Shown: piece after piece, positions 1 through 8,837 of the stretch | Position numbering within the stretch: position 1 is the stretch's first letter | Layout of the letters: every line of letters starts with the position of its first letter | From: Yersinia massiliensis CCUG 53443 | GTDB lineage: Bacteria > Pseudomonadota > Gammaproteobacteria > Enterobacterales > Enterobacteriaceae | Length of the DNA: 64,000 bases | Direction of reading: 5' to 3' | Assembly: GCF_000312485.1 (NCBI RefSeq) | Contig: NZ_HE997651.1 | Span: forward strand, 1 to 64,000 | Translations under genes and position numbers: made by a program | Notes under the pieces: generated by a model | Told to the model about the DNA's origin: nothing | What the model saw: the letters and a program-made list of their open reading frames with translations, nothing else | Database searches by the model: none

Positions 1-35
1 AAACACGAGTTATCAGAGTGACATCTAGTAACTAA

Positions 36-58
36 CAAAATCGCCAGAGGCGGTTTTG
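36..58 (+). repeat. Stem-loop in rrn distal spacer
   Basis: Two 10-base arms, with one G-U pair, surround a 3-base loop. A second small hairpin follows at 61-75. The stretch lies just upstream of tRNA-Asp and is probably the spacer between the 5S rRNA gene, which would be outside the window, and the distal tRNAs. No 5S sequence was recognised in the window itself. Confidence 0.4.
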
Positions 59-122
59 CACAGCGAGGAACGCTGGCCCTGTAAAGGGTAAGTATCAGGA
101 AGATACACGTAACAGAATCGGT

Positions 123-199
123 GGAGCGGTAGTTCAGTTGGTTAGAATACCTGCCTGTCACGCAGGGGGTCGCGGGTTCGAGCCCCGTCCGTTCCGCCA
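123..199 (+). tRNA. tRNA-Asp (GTC)
   Basis: This is a 77-nt cloverleaf with encoded CCA, acceptor GGAGCGG, anticodon GTC and T-loop GGTTCGAGCC. It lies directly before tRNA-Trp, the arrangement seen distal to 5S in E. coli rrnC, so it is probably released by processing of an rRNA transcript starting upstream of the window. Confidence 0.97.
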
Positions 200-207
200 C
201 CCTATTT

Positions 208-283
208 AGGGGCGTAGTTCAATTGGTAGAGCACCGGTCTCCAAAACCGGGTGTTGGGAGTTCGAGTCTCTCCGCCCCTGCCA
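208..283 (+). tRNA. tRNA-Trp (CCA)
   Basis: This is a 76-nt cloverleaf with acceptor AGGGGCG, anticodon CCA, T-loop GTTCGAGTC and encoded CCA end. It lies 8 nt after tRNA-Asp in the same probable rrn transcript. A strong terminator follows within 12 nt. Confidence 0.97.
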
Positions 284-294
284 GATAAATAAAT

Positions 295-323
295 AACCCT
301 TCGTGAAAGCGAAGGGTTTTTTT
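295..323 (+). terminator. Rho-independent terminator of rrn/tRNA transcript
   Basis: A perfect 9-bp stem (AACCCTTCG / CGAAGGGTT) with a 6-base loop is followed by a run of seven Ts. It ends the tRNA-Asp/tRNA-Trp transcript. Confidence 0.9.
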
Positions 324-553
324 ATGTCTAAAAAATCTGTGCCATATCGGTTTTTATTTCTGCGCCGTATCGGTTTGTGCTGTTGGCTACATTCTGAGTG
401 TGTTTTATCCATCCCCTCCTTGCTGTAATGATTTCTACTCTTCTATTTTGGGCTTATCTCCGCATTGGCTCGATGACTTGAACGAGTTTCTCATGCTTGA
501 ACAGGCATCCTTATTTACCGTATTTCATTTTAAAAATTCAAAAAAATCCAAAA

Positions 554-565
554 GGTAACGTTCCC
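554..565. promoter_or_regulatory. Candidate LacI/GalR-family operator
   Basis: The 12-mer GGTAACGTTCCC is a near-perfect palindrome centred on CG, the usual form of LacI/GalR-family operators. It lies about 270 bases before the start codon of a sugar-binding protein gene. The motif is short, so a chance match is possible. Confidence 0.3.
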
Positions 566-614
566 AATGCATACCTATTTAGCTGAATTTATGTACAAAA
601 TGATTGTTATTCTG

Positions 615-636
615 TGGTGTGACACTGCTCATTATT
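615..636. promoter_or_regulatory. Possible CRP site upstream of ytfQ
   Basis: A perfect left half TGTGA is followed by a 6-base spacer and a partial right half TCATT. Catabolite control is common for sugar ABC operons, but the right half is weak and the distance of about 200 bases to the gene is long. Confidence 0.28.
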
Positions 637-836
637 ACTTTTACAAAATGTACTAAAACTAATTAACATTTCAGCTATCAGGAAGCTCACCTTAAAAAAC
701 ATAATGTGTTTTTCGACCGACATTATCTGCAAATTGGCCGAAGTTCAGGGTTGTTAATGACCTGAATGATTATCTTAACTGTTCTTTGGAATAGTAGTGA
801 GTCAACGGCCCGACGATGGCAAGTGAGGAGATAAAT

Positions 837-1793
837 ATGTACAGGCGTTTACTGTTAGCAGCAGCTGTAACAGCGGCAATGTGTAGTGCAGTTCAGGCGG
901 CTCCGTTAGTCGTGGGCTTCTCTCAAATTGGTTCAGAATCCGGTTGGCGCTCGGCGGAAACTAAGGTTTCTAAGCAAGAGGCGGAAAAACGCGGGATAAC
1001 ATTAAAGATCGCGGATGCTCAACAAAAACAAGAAAACCAAATAAAAGCAGTGAGATCGTTTATCGCTCAAGGCGTTGATGCCATTTTTATCGCACCTGTG
1101 GTGGCAACAGGCTGGACACCAGTTTTACAGGAAGCAAAAGAAGCTAAAATCCCCGTATTCTTGCTCGACCGTATGATCGAAGTGAATGACCCTTCTTTAT
1201 ATACCGCAGCGGTTGCTTCGGACAGCGTTTATGAAGGCAAAGTCGCAGGCGAGTGGCTTCTGAAAGACGTAGCAGGTAAACCTTGTAACGTCGTTGAACT
1301 GCAAGGCACGGTTGGTTCTAGCGTGGCGATTAACCGTAAGAAGGGTTTTGCTGATGGAATAGCCTCAGCTCCTAACGTGAAGATTATCCGCTCTCAATCA
1401 GGTGACTTCACCCGTAGTAAAGGCAAAGAAGTCATGGAGAGCTTCATTAAGGCTGAGCAAAACGGCAAAAATATTTGTGCCGTGTATGCACATAACGATG
1501 ATATGGCGATTGGTGCCATTCAAGCCATTAAAGAGGCCGGCCTGAAACCCGGTACAGAAATCAAAATCGTCTCTATCGACGGTGTTCCTGACATCTTCAA
1601 GGCAATGAGTAGCGGTGAAGCAAACGCGACAGTTGAGTTAACACCAAATATGGCAGGTCCTGCTTTCGATGCATTAATTGCGCTGAAGAAAGATGGTACT
1701 CAACCACCTAAATTTATCCAAACAGAGTCCCGCCTGTTGCAGCCAGATACGGCCAAGCAGGAATATGAGTCTAAGAAAAGCCTAGGTTATTGA
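837..1793 (+). CDS. ytfQ: Galactofuranose ABC transporter substrate-binding protein YtfQ
   Basis: This is a 318-residue periplasmic sugar-binding protein of the ribose/galactofuranose type (Peripla_BP_4 fold). E. coli YtfQ has the same length and binds galactofuranose. Residues 1-22 form a signal peptide with a VQA-type cleavage site, and the mature protein begins near APLVVGFSQIG. Later segments typical of the family include IAPVVATGW, HNDDMAIGAIQAI and VSIDGVPDIFKAM. The start at 837 is chosen over the in-frame ATG at 816 because it has GAGGAG 6 bases upstream and begins the signal peptide directly. It is first in the operon with ytfR, ytfT and yjfF, and an intercistronic hairpin follows it. 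Confidence 0.93.
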   Translation: MYRRLLLAAAVTAAMCSAVQAAPLVVGFSQIGSESGWRSAETKVSKQEAEKRGITLKIADAQQKQENQIKAVRSFIAQGVDAIFIAPVVATGWTPVLQEAKEAKIPVFLLDRMIEVNDPSLYTAAVASDSVYEGKVAGEWLLKDVAGKPCNVVELQGTVGSSVAINRKKGFADGIASAPNVKIIRSQSGDFTRSKGKEVMESFIKAEQNGKNICAVYAHNDDMAIGAIQAIKEAGLKPGTEIKIVSIDGVPDIFKAMSSGEANATVELTPNMAGPAFDALIALKKDGTQPPKFIQTESRLLQPDTAKQEYESKKSLGY

Positions 1794-1800
1794 TTCAAAT

Positions 1801-1823
1801 GGCGGGCTTGCCCCGCCTCTTTT
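1801..1823 (+). terminator. Intercistronic hairpin between ytfQ and ytfR
   Basis: The arms GGCGGG and CCCGCC enclose a 5-base loop and are followed by TCTTTT. The hairpin lies 8 bases after the ytfQ stop. In binding-protein-dependent transporter operons such a structure commonly lets the binding protein be made in excess over the membrane parts, through partial termination or 3'-end protection. Confidence 0.6.
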
Positions 1824-1876
1824 CGTCACCTGTATTTAGGCAATATCTGAGTCGTTTTTGAACGTGGGTACATCTG

Positions 1877-3364
1877 ATGGAAACACTGCTAGAAGTCCGT
1901 GGTTTGTCAGTTGAATTTCCAGGTGTTAAGGCATTGGATTCTGTCGATTTTTCTCTGCGTCGCGGTGAAGTGGTTGCGTTGTTAGGGGAGAACGGGGCCG
2001 GGAAATCAACGTTAATCAAAGCATTAACCGGGGTCTATAAACGTAGCGCCGGTGAAGTTTATTTGGATGGCAAAGCCATTTGTCCTGTTGATACCGCTGA
2101 TGCTCAGAAAATGGGAATTGGTACGGTATACCAAGAGGTCAATTTACTGCCTAACATATCGGTTGCAGCCAATCTTTTTATTGGTCGCGAACCTTTGCGT
2201 TGGGGATTCATTGATCATCGGACGATGAACGAGCAGGCGGCGAAGCTGCTGACAGGCTATGGCTTAACGCTGGACGTACAGCAACCATTAGCTAATTTCT
2301 CTATTGCGATACAGCAAATTGTCGCGATTGCTCGAGCCGTTGACCTATCAGCAAAAGTCCTGATTCTGGATGAGCCAACTGCCAGTCTAGATGCTAAAGA
2401 AGTCAGTATGTTACTGGATATTTTGCGCCAGTTACGCGACCAAGGCATTGGCATGGTATTCGTAACCCATTTCCTTGATCAGGTTTACCGGATTAGTGAT
2501 CGTATTACTGTATTTCGCAACGGCAAACTCGTCGGCACGAAAGCAACGGCAGAACTCCCCCGTATTGAGTTGGTCCAGATGATGCTGGGACATAGCTTCG
2601 ATGAGCAATTACTGAAACGGGGCGAACATAATATTGCCGCCGGTAACCCATTGGTTGAGTTTAAAAACTATGGCCGTCGTGGTGTGGTAGAGAGTTTTGA
2701 TTTATCTGTTTCACCCGGTGAAATCGTTGGGCTAGCAGGGTTATTAGGCTCTGGACGCACTGAGACAGCACAGCTCATTTTTGGTGTCACCACACCTGAC
2801 ACAGGCGAAGCGAAGATACAGGGGAAACCCGTCAAAATCAGAACGCCGCGCAAAGCATCAAAATTCGGATTTGGTTATTGCCCCGAAGATCGCAAGACGG
2901 ACGGTATTGTCGGTGCGGCGACAGTTCGAGAAAATATTATTTTGGCCTTACAGGCTCAACGCGGGTGGTTACGGCCCCTTTCGATGCGTGAGCAAACTCA
3001 AATCGCTGAGGAATTTATCCAGCAACTTGGTATTCGTACCCCAAGTCCCGAGCAACAAATCCAGTATCTCTCCGGTGGAAATCAGCAAAAAGTATTATTA
3101 GCTCGCTGGCTTGCCACAAAACCACGATTCTTAATTTTAGATGAGCCTACACGCGGAATTGATGTGGGAGCACACGCTGAAATTATACGGTTGATAGAGA
3201 AGCTATGTGACGAAGGACTGGCACTGTTAATCATCTCATCTGAATTAGAAGAATTGGCGGGTTATGCCGATCGCGTCATTGTCCTGCGTGACCGTCGACA
3301 TATTGCACAACTCGAACATGGTGAGATTTCCGTCCCTGCGATTATGCAGGCGATTGCGGTGTAA
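1877..3364 (+). CDS. ytfR: Galactofuranose ABC transporter ATP-binding protein YtfR
   Basis: This is a 495-residue double-ABC ATPase of the ribose/monosaccharide class, close to E. coli YtfR (500). The first ABC half has an intact Walker A (GENGAGKST, about residues 37-45) and Walker B (LILDEPTASLD). The second half has a degenerate Walker A (GLLGSGRTE) but a good signature motif (LSGGNQQK) and Walker B (LILDEPTRG), the usual asymmetry of the family. It powers import by YtfT and YjfF on the cytoplasmic side of the inner membrane. It begins 83 bases after ytfQ and ends 13 bases before ytfT. Confidence 0.93.
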   Translation: METLLEVRGLSVEFPGVKALDSVDFSLRRGEVVALLGENGAGKSTLIKALTGVYKRSAGEVYLDGKAICPVDTADAQKMGIGTVYQEVNLLPNISVAANLFIGREPLRWGFIDHRTMNEQAAKLLTGYGLTLDVQQPLANFSIAIQQIVAIARAVDLSAKVLILDEPTASLDAKEVSMLLDILRQLRDQGIGMVFVTHFLDQVYRISDRITVFRNGKLVGTKATAELPRIELVQMMLGHSFDEQLLKRGEHNIAAGNPLVEFKNYGRRGVVESFDLSVSPGEIVGLAGLLGSGRTETAQLIFGVTTPDTGEAKIQGKPVKIRTPRKASKFGFGYCPEDRKTDGIVGAATVRENIILALQAQRGWLRPLSMREQTQIAEEFIQQLGIRTPSPEQQIQYLSGGNQQKVLLARWLATKPRFLILDEPTRGIDVGAHAEIIRLIEKLCDEGLALLIISSELEELAGYADRVIVLRDRRHIAQLEHGEISVPAIMQAIAV

Positions 3365-3377
3365 TAAGGAGTACCTC

Positions 3378-4397
3378 ATGGTGAATAGGAGCCTATCGAT
3401 GCCGCAACGACCGCGTAAAGTTAAATGGGTTTTGCCAAAAGGTGCCACTCAATTTGGTGCTCTGGCGGTCATTTTATTAATCGATAGTTTGGTTGCACCG
3501 CACTTTTTCTCGATTCATATTCAGGATGGACGGCTGTTCGGCAGCATTATTGATATCTTAAACCGAGGCGCGCCAGTCGCGTTACTGGCTCTGGGGATGA
3601 CATTAGTTATCGCGACAGGCGGTATTGATTTATCTGTTGGCGCGGTAATGGCAATCGCAGGCGCGACAGCGGCGACATTGACGAGCGCAGGGCAACCATT
3701 ACCGACCGTGTTAGCTGCTGCAATCGCTGTTGGCGCGTTATGTGGGTTATGGAACGGGTTCTTAGTGGCGGTGTTTCAAATCCAACCGATTGTTGCCACG
3801 TTGATGCTCATGGTGGCAGGGCGAGGCATCGCTCAGCTCATTACAGAAGGGCAGATTGTCACATTTGATAGCGGTGGCTTGGCGGAATTAGGCAGCAGTA
3901 CCTTGATGTATTTGCCAATGTCCGTGGTCATCGCGTTTAGCATGCTGATTATTGTGTGGCTATTGACCCGCAAAACAGCACTGGGGCTATTTATTGAGTC
4001 AGTCGGCATTAACCTTCGCTCAGCGCGCAATGCGGGAGTCAGTACTCGGTTAGTGCTTATTGCGGTGTATGTGATTTGTGGTATCTGCGCTGCGGTCGCG
4101 GGAATCATTGTGACCGCCGATATTCGTGGTGCGGATGCCAATAATGCAGGTTTATGGCTTGAGTTAGACGCGATTCTGGCGGTTGTTATTGGCGGTGCAT
4201 CTTTAATGGGGGGACGTTTTAACCTTCTGCTCTCGGTGATTGGCGCTTTGATTATTCAGGGGATGAACACTGGGATTTTACTCTCAGGTTATCAACCCGA
4301 ATTTAACCTCGTCCTTAAAGCTATCGTGGTATTAGCCGTCTTGGTGGTGCAGTCACCGATGATCTCATTTAGTCATATCTTCCGGAGGCGAAAATAA
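3378..4397 (+). CDS. ytfT: Galactofuranose ABC transporter permease YtfT
   Basis: This is a 339-residue inner-membrane permease of the AraH/RbsC family. It has about eight to ten hydrophobic segments and the hallmark loop [19 protein letters not shown], followed by ILAVVIGGASLMGGRFN near the C-terminus. E. coli YtfT has 341 residues. The open frame extends back into ytfR to 3264. The ATG at 3378 is preferred because AAGGAG lies 7 bases upstream and the protein then matches the family length. It pairs with YjfF as a heterodimeric permease and its stop overlaps the yjfF start by one base (TAATG). Confidence 0.91.
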   Translation: MVNRSLSMPQRPRKVKWVLPKGATQFGALAVILLIDSLVAPHFFSIHIQDGRLFGSIIDILNRGAPVALLALGMTLVIATGGIDLSVGAVMAIAGATAATLTSAGQPLPTVLAAAIAVGALCGLWNGFLVAVFQIQPIVATLMLMVAGRGIAQLITEGQIVTFDSGGLAELGSSTLMYLPMSVVIAFSMLIIVWLLTRKTALGLFIESVGINLRSARNAGVSTRLVLIAVYVICGICAAVAGIIVTADIRGADANNAGLWLELDAILAVVIGGASLMGGRFNLLLSVIGALIIQGMNTGILLSGYQPEFNLVLKAIVVLAVLVVQSPMISFSHIFRRRK

Positions 4398-5389
4398 TGT
4401 TAAAGCGCAATATTCCTTTGCTGATTACTATCGCCGTTTTTATTCTGGGATATGCATTTTGTCTTAGCCAGTTCCCCAGTTTTTCATCCACCCGTGTCTG
4501 GTGCGATTTACTCACTGATAATGCCTTTCTGGGGATTGTCGCGGTAGGGATGACTTTCGTTATTTTATCCGGCGGTATCGATTTATCTGTCGGCTCAGTG
4601 ATTGCGTTCACGGGTGTATTGCTGGCGAAATTGATCGGCACATATGGCATTCATCCCGCGTATGCCTTTGTGATTGTGCTATTTATGGGAGCGATGTTTG
4701 GTGGATTGATGGGTTGGATTATTGATTCCCTAAAGCTCCCTGCGTTTATCATCACCTTAGCTGGGATGTTCTTCGTGCGAGGCATGAGTTTTATCGTATC
4801 CGAAGAGTCTATTCCTATTAACCACCCGATTTACGGCACATTAGCGAATTTTGCTTGGAAGATCCCAGGTGGGGGGCGATTCACCTTACTTGCCTTCATC
4901 ATGTTAATGGTGGTGGCATTTGGCGTTCTGCTGGCTCACCGAACACGTTTTGGCCATAACGTCTATGCGATAGGGGGCAACAGTGTTTCTGCTGCGTTGA
5001 TGGGGGTTCCAGTCAGAAAAACCACCATCAAAATCTATATGTTATCGAGTACTCTCGCGGCCTTATCGGGCATTGTATTCTCGCTCTATACCTCTGCAGG
5101 GTATGCATTGGCAGCCAGTGGCGTCGAACTCGATGCGATTGCGGCTGTTGTTATCGGCGGAACATTACTCACTGGCGGCGTCGGTACTGTCTTTGGGACT
5201 TTGTTTGGCGTGCTGATTCAGGGCTTGATACAGAGCTACATCACTTTTGACGGCACTCTCAGCTCATGGTGGACTAAAATTGTTATCGGCATTTTGTTAT
5301 TTAGCTTTATTGCGATTCAGAAATTGATGAGTGCGTTTTATTTAAACCGCCGAGCACGTCCTCAGTCACCGCCGCTTAATCCTGTGTAG
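4397..5389 (+). CDS. yjfF: Galactofuranose ABC transporter permease YjfF
   Basis: This is a 330-residue permease, paralogous to YtfT and almost the length of E. coli YjfF (331). It carries the same loop, [19 protein letters not shown], and a C-terminal [16 protein letters not shown] segment. Its start overlaps the ytfT stop, implying translational coupling. The last 14 bases overlap the 3' end of hdfR on the opposite strand, so the two genes converge without a separating terminator. Confidence 0.92.
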   Translation: MLKRNIPLLITIAVFILGYAFCLSQFPSFSSTRVWCDLLTDNAFLGIVAVGMTFVILSGGIDLSVGSVIAFTGVLLAKLIGTYGIHPAYAFVIVLFMGAMFGGLMGWIIDSLKLPAFIITLAGMFFVRGMSFIVSEESIPINHPIYGTLANFAWKIPGGGRFTLLAFIMLMVVAFGVLLAHRTRFGHNVYAIGGNSVSAALMGVPVRKTTIKIYMLSSTLAALSGIVFSLYTSAGYALAASGVELDAIAAVVIGGTLLTGGVGTVFGTLFGVLIQGLIQSYITFDGTLSSWWTKIVIGILLFSFIAIQKLMSAFYLNRRARPQSPPLNPV

Positions 5390-6257
5390 TGCTTTGTGTC
5401 GCGTTATTTATGGGGGTTTTTAATAGCTGCCGAATCAATGGTTGCTGATCACTATTTTGCAACCAAACGGCATACAGTGGCCGCATAATGACGGGGATAT
5501 CAGCGTTCGCAATGAGCTGAGGATATTCTGTTTGCCAATGTTCAGGCAGGAATGCGTAGCCATTAGTCGTTTCTAAGAGTTGCCGAGTAAGATGAGCTGA
5601 GGTAGTTGTTAATACCGGTATCTGCTCACTGTCGAGTATCCGACTCTCTTGCTGATGGAAATCAGCTCCCCATTCAAGTTTTATATAGGGTGCCTCATTT
5701 GCATTTTCATGCTCATTTTTGGCATCAATATCTTGTGGTAAATCAACGGGTATTGCCGAAAAAAGCCGTAATGAAAAATGCCCTAATAATTGGCTCGCTA
5801 ACTCATCCATCTTCGGTGGTTCGGTCGTCATCAACAAATCCAGTTGCCGTTCATGTAACTGTTTTACCAACGATTGCCGTAGGGCAATACGCGCTTCAAG
5901 GTGCAATGAGCCTCGCTGGTTGTATAGCTGTTGCAACCATGGGGTAAGATAAGCCTCCCAGAGTGAAGCGGTAGCACCGATGGATAACTCGGTATGTTGC
6001 GGCGAGTGAGCAACCTCTTTTTTAGCCAATTGCCAAGTACTCATCAGTGTTTCGGCATAGGGAACTAATCGTTCACCTGCCGGAGTCAGACGAATATTAT
6101 TGCGGTGGCGCGTGAATAAATTTGCACCTAATTGATTTTCCAATTGACGAATACGAAAACTCACCGCCGACTGCGTTAAGTACAAAGATTCTGCTGCGCG
6201 ACCAAAGTGGCGAGTTCTACTGACCTCCAAAAAGGTTTTCAGTAATTCAGTATCCAC
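5376..6257 (-). CDS. hdfR: LysR-family transcriptional regulator HdfR
   Basis: This is a 293-residue LysR-type regulator. The N-terminal winged helix-turn-helix reads [18 protein letters not shown] and is almost identical to E. coli HdfR, a repressor of flhDC. The C-terminal effector domain is more divergent and longer than the E. coli protein (279) by a short insert around [10 protein letters not shown]. The start is set at the GTG at 6257, giving [12 protein letters not shown] as in E. coli, because GGAG lies 6 bases upstream. An upstream ATG (6263) and TTG (6269) leave no room for that ribosome site. It is divergent from maoP, as in E. coli. Confidence 0.9.
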   Translation of the reverse strand: MDTELLKTFLEVSRTRHFGRAAESLYLTQSAVSFRIRQLENQLGANLFTRHRNNIRLTPAGERLVPYAETLMSTWQLAKKEVAHSPQHTELSIGATASLWEAYLTPWLQQLYNQRGSLHLEARIALRQSLVKQLHERQLDLLMTTEPPKMDELASQLLGHFSLRLFSAIPVDLPQDIDAKNEHENANEAPYIKLEWGADFHQQESRILDSEQIPVLTTTSAHLTRQLLETTNGYAFLPEHWQTEYPQLIANADIPVIMRPLYAVWLQNSDQQPLIRQLLKTPINNATQSTTQD

Positions 6258-6376
6258 ACCCATCTCCAATTATTTTTGTCGTTAAGATTTAAATGTTTTG
6301 TTTTACACGATGTCAAGCGTATCTAATACTCCGCGCCATAAACAGCACGACCATAAAAGAGTTAGGAGCGTGTCAG

Positions 6377-6715
6377 ATGGCGGAAAGCTTCATCACGACC
6401 AATCGTTTTTTTGATAATAAACATTATCCTCGCGGGTTCTCGCGTCACGGCGATTTCACCATTAAAGAGGCGCAATTACTAGAGCGCCATGGTTACGCCT
6501 TCAACGAACTCGACTTAGGTAAACGCCAGCCTGCAACGGAAGAAGAACAGCTATTTGTTGCTGTCTGTCGCGGTGAGCGTGAACCCGTCAGTGCAGAGGA
6601 AAAAGTCTGGTCAAAATATGTGACCCGGACTCGTCGTCCTAAACGTTTCCACACGCTATCAGGCGGTAAGCCGCAGATGGATGCGGTGGAGGATTATACT
6701 GATAGCGATGATTAG
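6377..6715 (+). CDS. maoP: Macrodomain Ori organization protein MaoP
   Basis: This is a 112-residue basic protein, same length and nearly same sequence as E. coli MaoP (formerly YifE). MaoP organises the Ori macrodomain together with the site maoS in this neighbourhood. Conserved stretches include [34 protein letters not shown]-like [13 protein letters not shown], and an acidic tail ending EDYTDSDD. The open frame runs further upstream to 6293, but the ATG at 6377 has TAGGAG 8 bases before it and matches the family start. The short gap to hdfR (6258-6376) holds both promoters. I could not identify maoS by eye. Confidence 0.93.
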   Translation: MAESFITTNRFFDNKHYPRGFSRHGDFTIKEAQLLERHGYAFNELDLGKRQPATEEEQLFVAVCRGEREPVSAEEKVWSKYVTRTRRPKRFHTLSGGKPQMDAVEDYTDSDD

Positions 6716-6716
6716 C

Positions 6717-6755
6717 TGCATTCACTTACCCGAATCACTGACTTGGGTATGAGTA
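6717..6755. repeat. ERIC fragment
   Basis: Bases 6722-6745 are identical over 24 positions to 60682-60705 in the cyaA-cyaY gap. Both match the central part of the enterobacterial ERIC element in the orientation running toward its distal end. Only this fragment is present here, between maoP and yifB. Confidence 0.6.
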
Positions 6756-6764
6756 TAGCGACTG

Positions 6765-6796
6765 AAAAATAGGGGGCTTTTGCTCCCTTTTTTCAT
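6765..6796. terminator. Bidirectional terminator between maoP and yifB
   Basis: The arms AGGGGG and CTCCCT, with one G-U pair, are flanked by AAAAAT on the left and TTTTTT on the right. The structure can therefore end maoP on the plus strand and yifB on the minus strand. Confidence 0.75.
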
Positions 6797-6809
6797 TTTT
6801 AGTCATCCG

Positions 6810-8333
6810 CTACATCAAACTCTTATGCAACTGCAACAATAGCCGGTCCATACAACGATAGCTTAGTGCTTCAGAAAGATGATGCTTTTGAATGCTATCT
6901 TCCTGAGCAAGGTCAGCAATCGTTCGGGCCACCTTCAAGATAGAGTGCCAAGCACGCACCGATAATCCCAATTTCAGCAAAACTTGTTCAAGAAAAATGG
7001 CGTTTTCAGGCGTTAAATAACAATATTCGGCAACTTCTTGGCTATTCAACTCGGTATTAATCTTTCCGGCCCTATCAAGCTGCTTTTGCCTTGCCTGCAA
7101 TACCCGCATCCTAACTGTTTCGCTCGTTTCCCCTTGATTCTTTTGTGCGCCAAGCATCCCTGCGGGAAGTAATGGGACTTCTATCGATAAATCAAACCGG
7201 TCCAGAAACGGACCAGACAGCTTTGCCAGATAGCGCAGAACTTGCTGGGGTGATGTCCGGTTATGCACCCCCTGATAGTGACCACTGGGGCTGGGGTTCA
7301 TTGCGGCGATCAGTTGTACTTTTGCTGGGAAGCAAACTTTGGCTGCCGCACGGGAAATGATAATTTCACCTGACTCCAAAGGCTCACGGAGTGAGTCTAA
7401 TACACGGCGCTCAAACTCCGGCAATTCATCCAGAAACAAAACCCCATTATGGGCCAGCGATATCTCACCGGGGCGAGGGATAGAACCTCCACCGATGAGC
7501 GCGGCCATCGAGGCACTATGATGAGGGGCTCGAAAAGCACGGCAACGCCATTGTGCCGGCAGTTCGTTGGTGTGCCGCAAGCCATTGATAGCGGCAGCTT
7601 CCAGTGCTTCTTGATCCGTCAGGGGCGGCAGAAGCCCCGTTAACCGATTTGCCAGCATGGTTTTACCTGTTCCCGGAGGCCCGAGCAGTAATAAGTTATG
7701 GCCTCCGGCTGCGGCAATTTCCAACGCACGTTTAGCCTGTGATTGGCCGATGATATCTTGCAAGTCCAGCTTGTTATCCCAAGAGGGGGATGATGCTAAA
7801 TATTGCCCCTGAGCAAGCGTGTTCTCACCTTGTAAAAAACCGCATACAGCCAATAAATGATCAGCAACCCAACTGTTACTTTGTGGGATCAAACCCACTT
7901 CATGGCTGTTGGCTGTCGGAAGAATTAATTGCCGCTGATCATCACGACTGGCGAGTGCTGCCGGAATTGCGCCGCTAACGCGCCTTAGCGCACCTGAAAG
8001 GGCAAGTTCACCCAAGAACTCATAGTGCGTTAGTTTATCCGCAGGAATCTGTTCTGATGCGGCCAGTATCGCTAATGCGATAGGGAGATCATAACGACCC
8101 CCTTCTTTCGGTAAATCTGCCGGTGCCAGACTGACGGTGATTCGTTTGGCGGGAAAGGTGAAGCCGCTATTGATCAATGCGCTCCGAACCCTATCACGCG
8201 CCTCTTTTACCGTTGTTTCGGGTAGGCCGACCAAGACGAGGCCGGGCAACCCATTGCTGATATGGACTTCTACCGTCACATTGGGTGCTTGAATCCCCAA
8301 TGTGGCCCGAGTGTGGATAGTTGCTAGTGACAT
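6810..8333 (-). CDS. yifB: YifB/ComM family AAA+ ATPase
   Basis: This is a 507-residue Mg-chelatase-like AAA+ protein. The N-terminal ChlI-like domain (about residues 1-180) has the HISNGLPGLVLVGLPETTVKEARDR-type opening. The AAA+ core follows, with Walker A GPPGTGKT at 218-225 and Walker B LFLDELPEF, and a C-terminal Mg_chelatase_C domain. ComM of Haemophilus and Vibrio is a hexameric branch-migration helicase used in natural transformation; the E. coli homologue is YifB (506). The frame stays open up to 8477, but the double ATG at 8336/8333 follows AAAGGA and matches the family start MSL. The 8333 start has the better spacing. Confidence 0.93.
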   Translation of the reverse strand: MSLATIHTRATLGIQAPNVTVEVHISNGLPGLVLVGLPETTVKEARDRVRSALINSGFTFPAKRITVSLAPADLPKEGGRYDLPIALAILAASEQIPADKLTHYEFLGELALSGALRRVSGAIPAALASRDDQRQLILPTANSHEVGLIPQSNSWVADHLLAVCGFLQGENTLAQGQYLASSPSWDNKLDLQDIIGQSQAKRALEIAAAGGHNLLLLGPPGTGKTMLANRLTGLLPPLTDQEALEAAAINGLRHTNELPAQWRCRAFRAPHHSASMAALIGGGSIPRPGEISLAHNGVLFLDELPEFERRVLDSLREPLESGEIIISRAAAKVCFPAKVQLIAAMNPSPSGHYQGVHNRTSPQQVLRYLAKLSGPFLDRFDLSIEVPLLPAGMLGAQKNQGETSETVRMRVLQARQKQLDRAGKINTELNSQEVAEYCYLTPENAIFLEQVLLKLGLSVRAWHSILKVARTIADLAQEDSIQKHHLSEALSYRCMDRLLLQLHKSLM

Positions 8334-8651
8334 CATGCATTCCTTTGCTGTCGATACCGCAGCCGAGATAGTGTCCCAGTATTTTTTTCTGTGTGCGGAA
8401 AAAACTTGGGATTGCGAAACCTCCCGAGAAGTTTCGTTGCAACGGGGAGTGCAGAATTTAAAATTGCGGCCAATCACGCAAAAAAAGACCAGTCTACTGA
8501 TGTGGCTTTTACTGATTGATAAATAAAATATTTGTGGCGTTTTATGTGTGTGCTCACAGAATAATAATTTAAATAAATATTGTCAGGTGACCAATAACTG
8601 TGATAACTCTGTAGGTATTCGTTCGACACAAGACAGATGAACAACCTCATT
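8334..8651. other. yifB-ilvL divergent intergenic region
   Basis: This gap of about 320 bases holds the yifB 5' leader, which can fold into small hairpins around 8416-8448, and the ilv promoter. An AT-rich tract at 8560-8580, just upstream of the proposed ilv promoter, could act as an UP element. Confidence 0.5.
8580..8607 (+). promoter_or_regulatory. Probable ilvLXGMEDA promoter
   Basis: A TTGTCA -35 hexamer and a GATAAC -10 hexamer are separated by 16 bases. The predicted start near 8614 gives a leader of about 40 nt before ilvL, similar to E. coli. The assignment is by pattern only. Confidence 0.45.
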
Positions 8652-8750
8652 ATGAAAGCAATCGTCCAAGTGATTAACCTAGTCCTAATTAGCGTGGTGG
8701 TGATTATTATCCCACCGTGCGGGGCTGCACTTGGACGAAGAAAGGCATAA
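8652..8750 (+). CDS. ilvL: ilv operon leader peptide IlvL
   Basis: This 32-residue leader has exactly the E. coli length and the same C-terminal half, VVVIIIPPCGAALG. Residues 4-20 contain 14 Ile, Val or Leu codons, including VVVIII in a row. Ribosome stalling there when charged Ile-, Val- or Leu-tRNA is scarce prevents the downstream attenuator from forming. An in-frame ATG 15 bases upstream (8637) would give a 37-residue version. The 8652 start is preferred because it reproduces the known length, although no strong ribosome site precedes either. Confidence 0.9.
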   Translation: MKAIVQVINLVLISVVVIIIPPCGAALGRRKA

Positions 8751-8773
8751 AAATCAAGCCTTAATCTCAAGAG

Positions 8774-8807
8774 AACCCCCGCACCGAAAGGTCCGGGGGT
8801 TTTTTTA
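8774..8807 (+). terminator. ilv operon attenuator
   Basis: A GC-rich hairpin (AACCCCCGCACC, loop GAAA, GGTCCGGGGGTT) is followed by seven Ts, 24 bases after the ilvL stop. It is nearly identical to the E. coli ilvGMEDA attenuator. The GGTGCGGGG-complementary segment inside ilvL (around CCCACCGTGCGGGG) supplies the competing antiterminator pairing. Confidence 0.95.
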
Positions 8808-8837
8808 TTGTTACGTTAAAGACGCGAGGAACATAAA

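Larger units (their letters stand above)
324..836. other. Long AT-rich intergenic region upstream of ytfQ
   Basis: No convincing gene lies in these about 510 bases. The region is AT-rich and should carry the ytfQ promoter. Two possible operators are listed separately: a LacI-family-like palindrome at 554-565 and a CRP-like half-palindrome at 615-636. A minus-strand open frame at 206-412 reads across tRNA-Trp and is an artefact. Confidence 0.6.

Noticed and set aside
1-122. 5S rRNA 3' end
   Set aside because: The first bases do not show a recognisable 5S end; the gene must lie upstream of the window.
206-412. 68-codon minus-strand frame
   Set aside because: It reads through tRNA-Trp in antisense and gives the familiar artefact peptide of tRNA regions.
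2781-3101. 106-codon plus-strand frame inside ytfR
   Set aside because: It is out of frame within a well-conserved ABC ATPase and matches nothing.
8334-8477. N-terminal extension of yifB to 555 residues
   Set aside because: The added residues are not in the family, and AAAGGA precedes the double ATG at 8336/8333.
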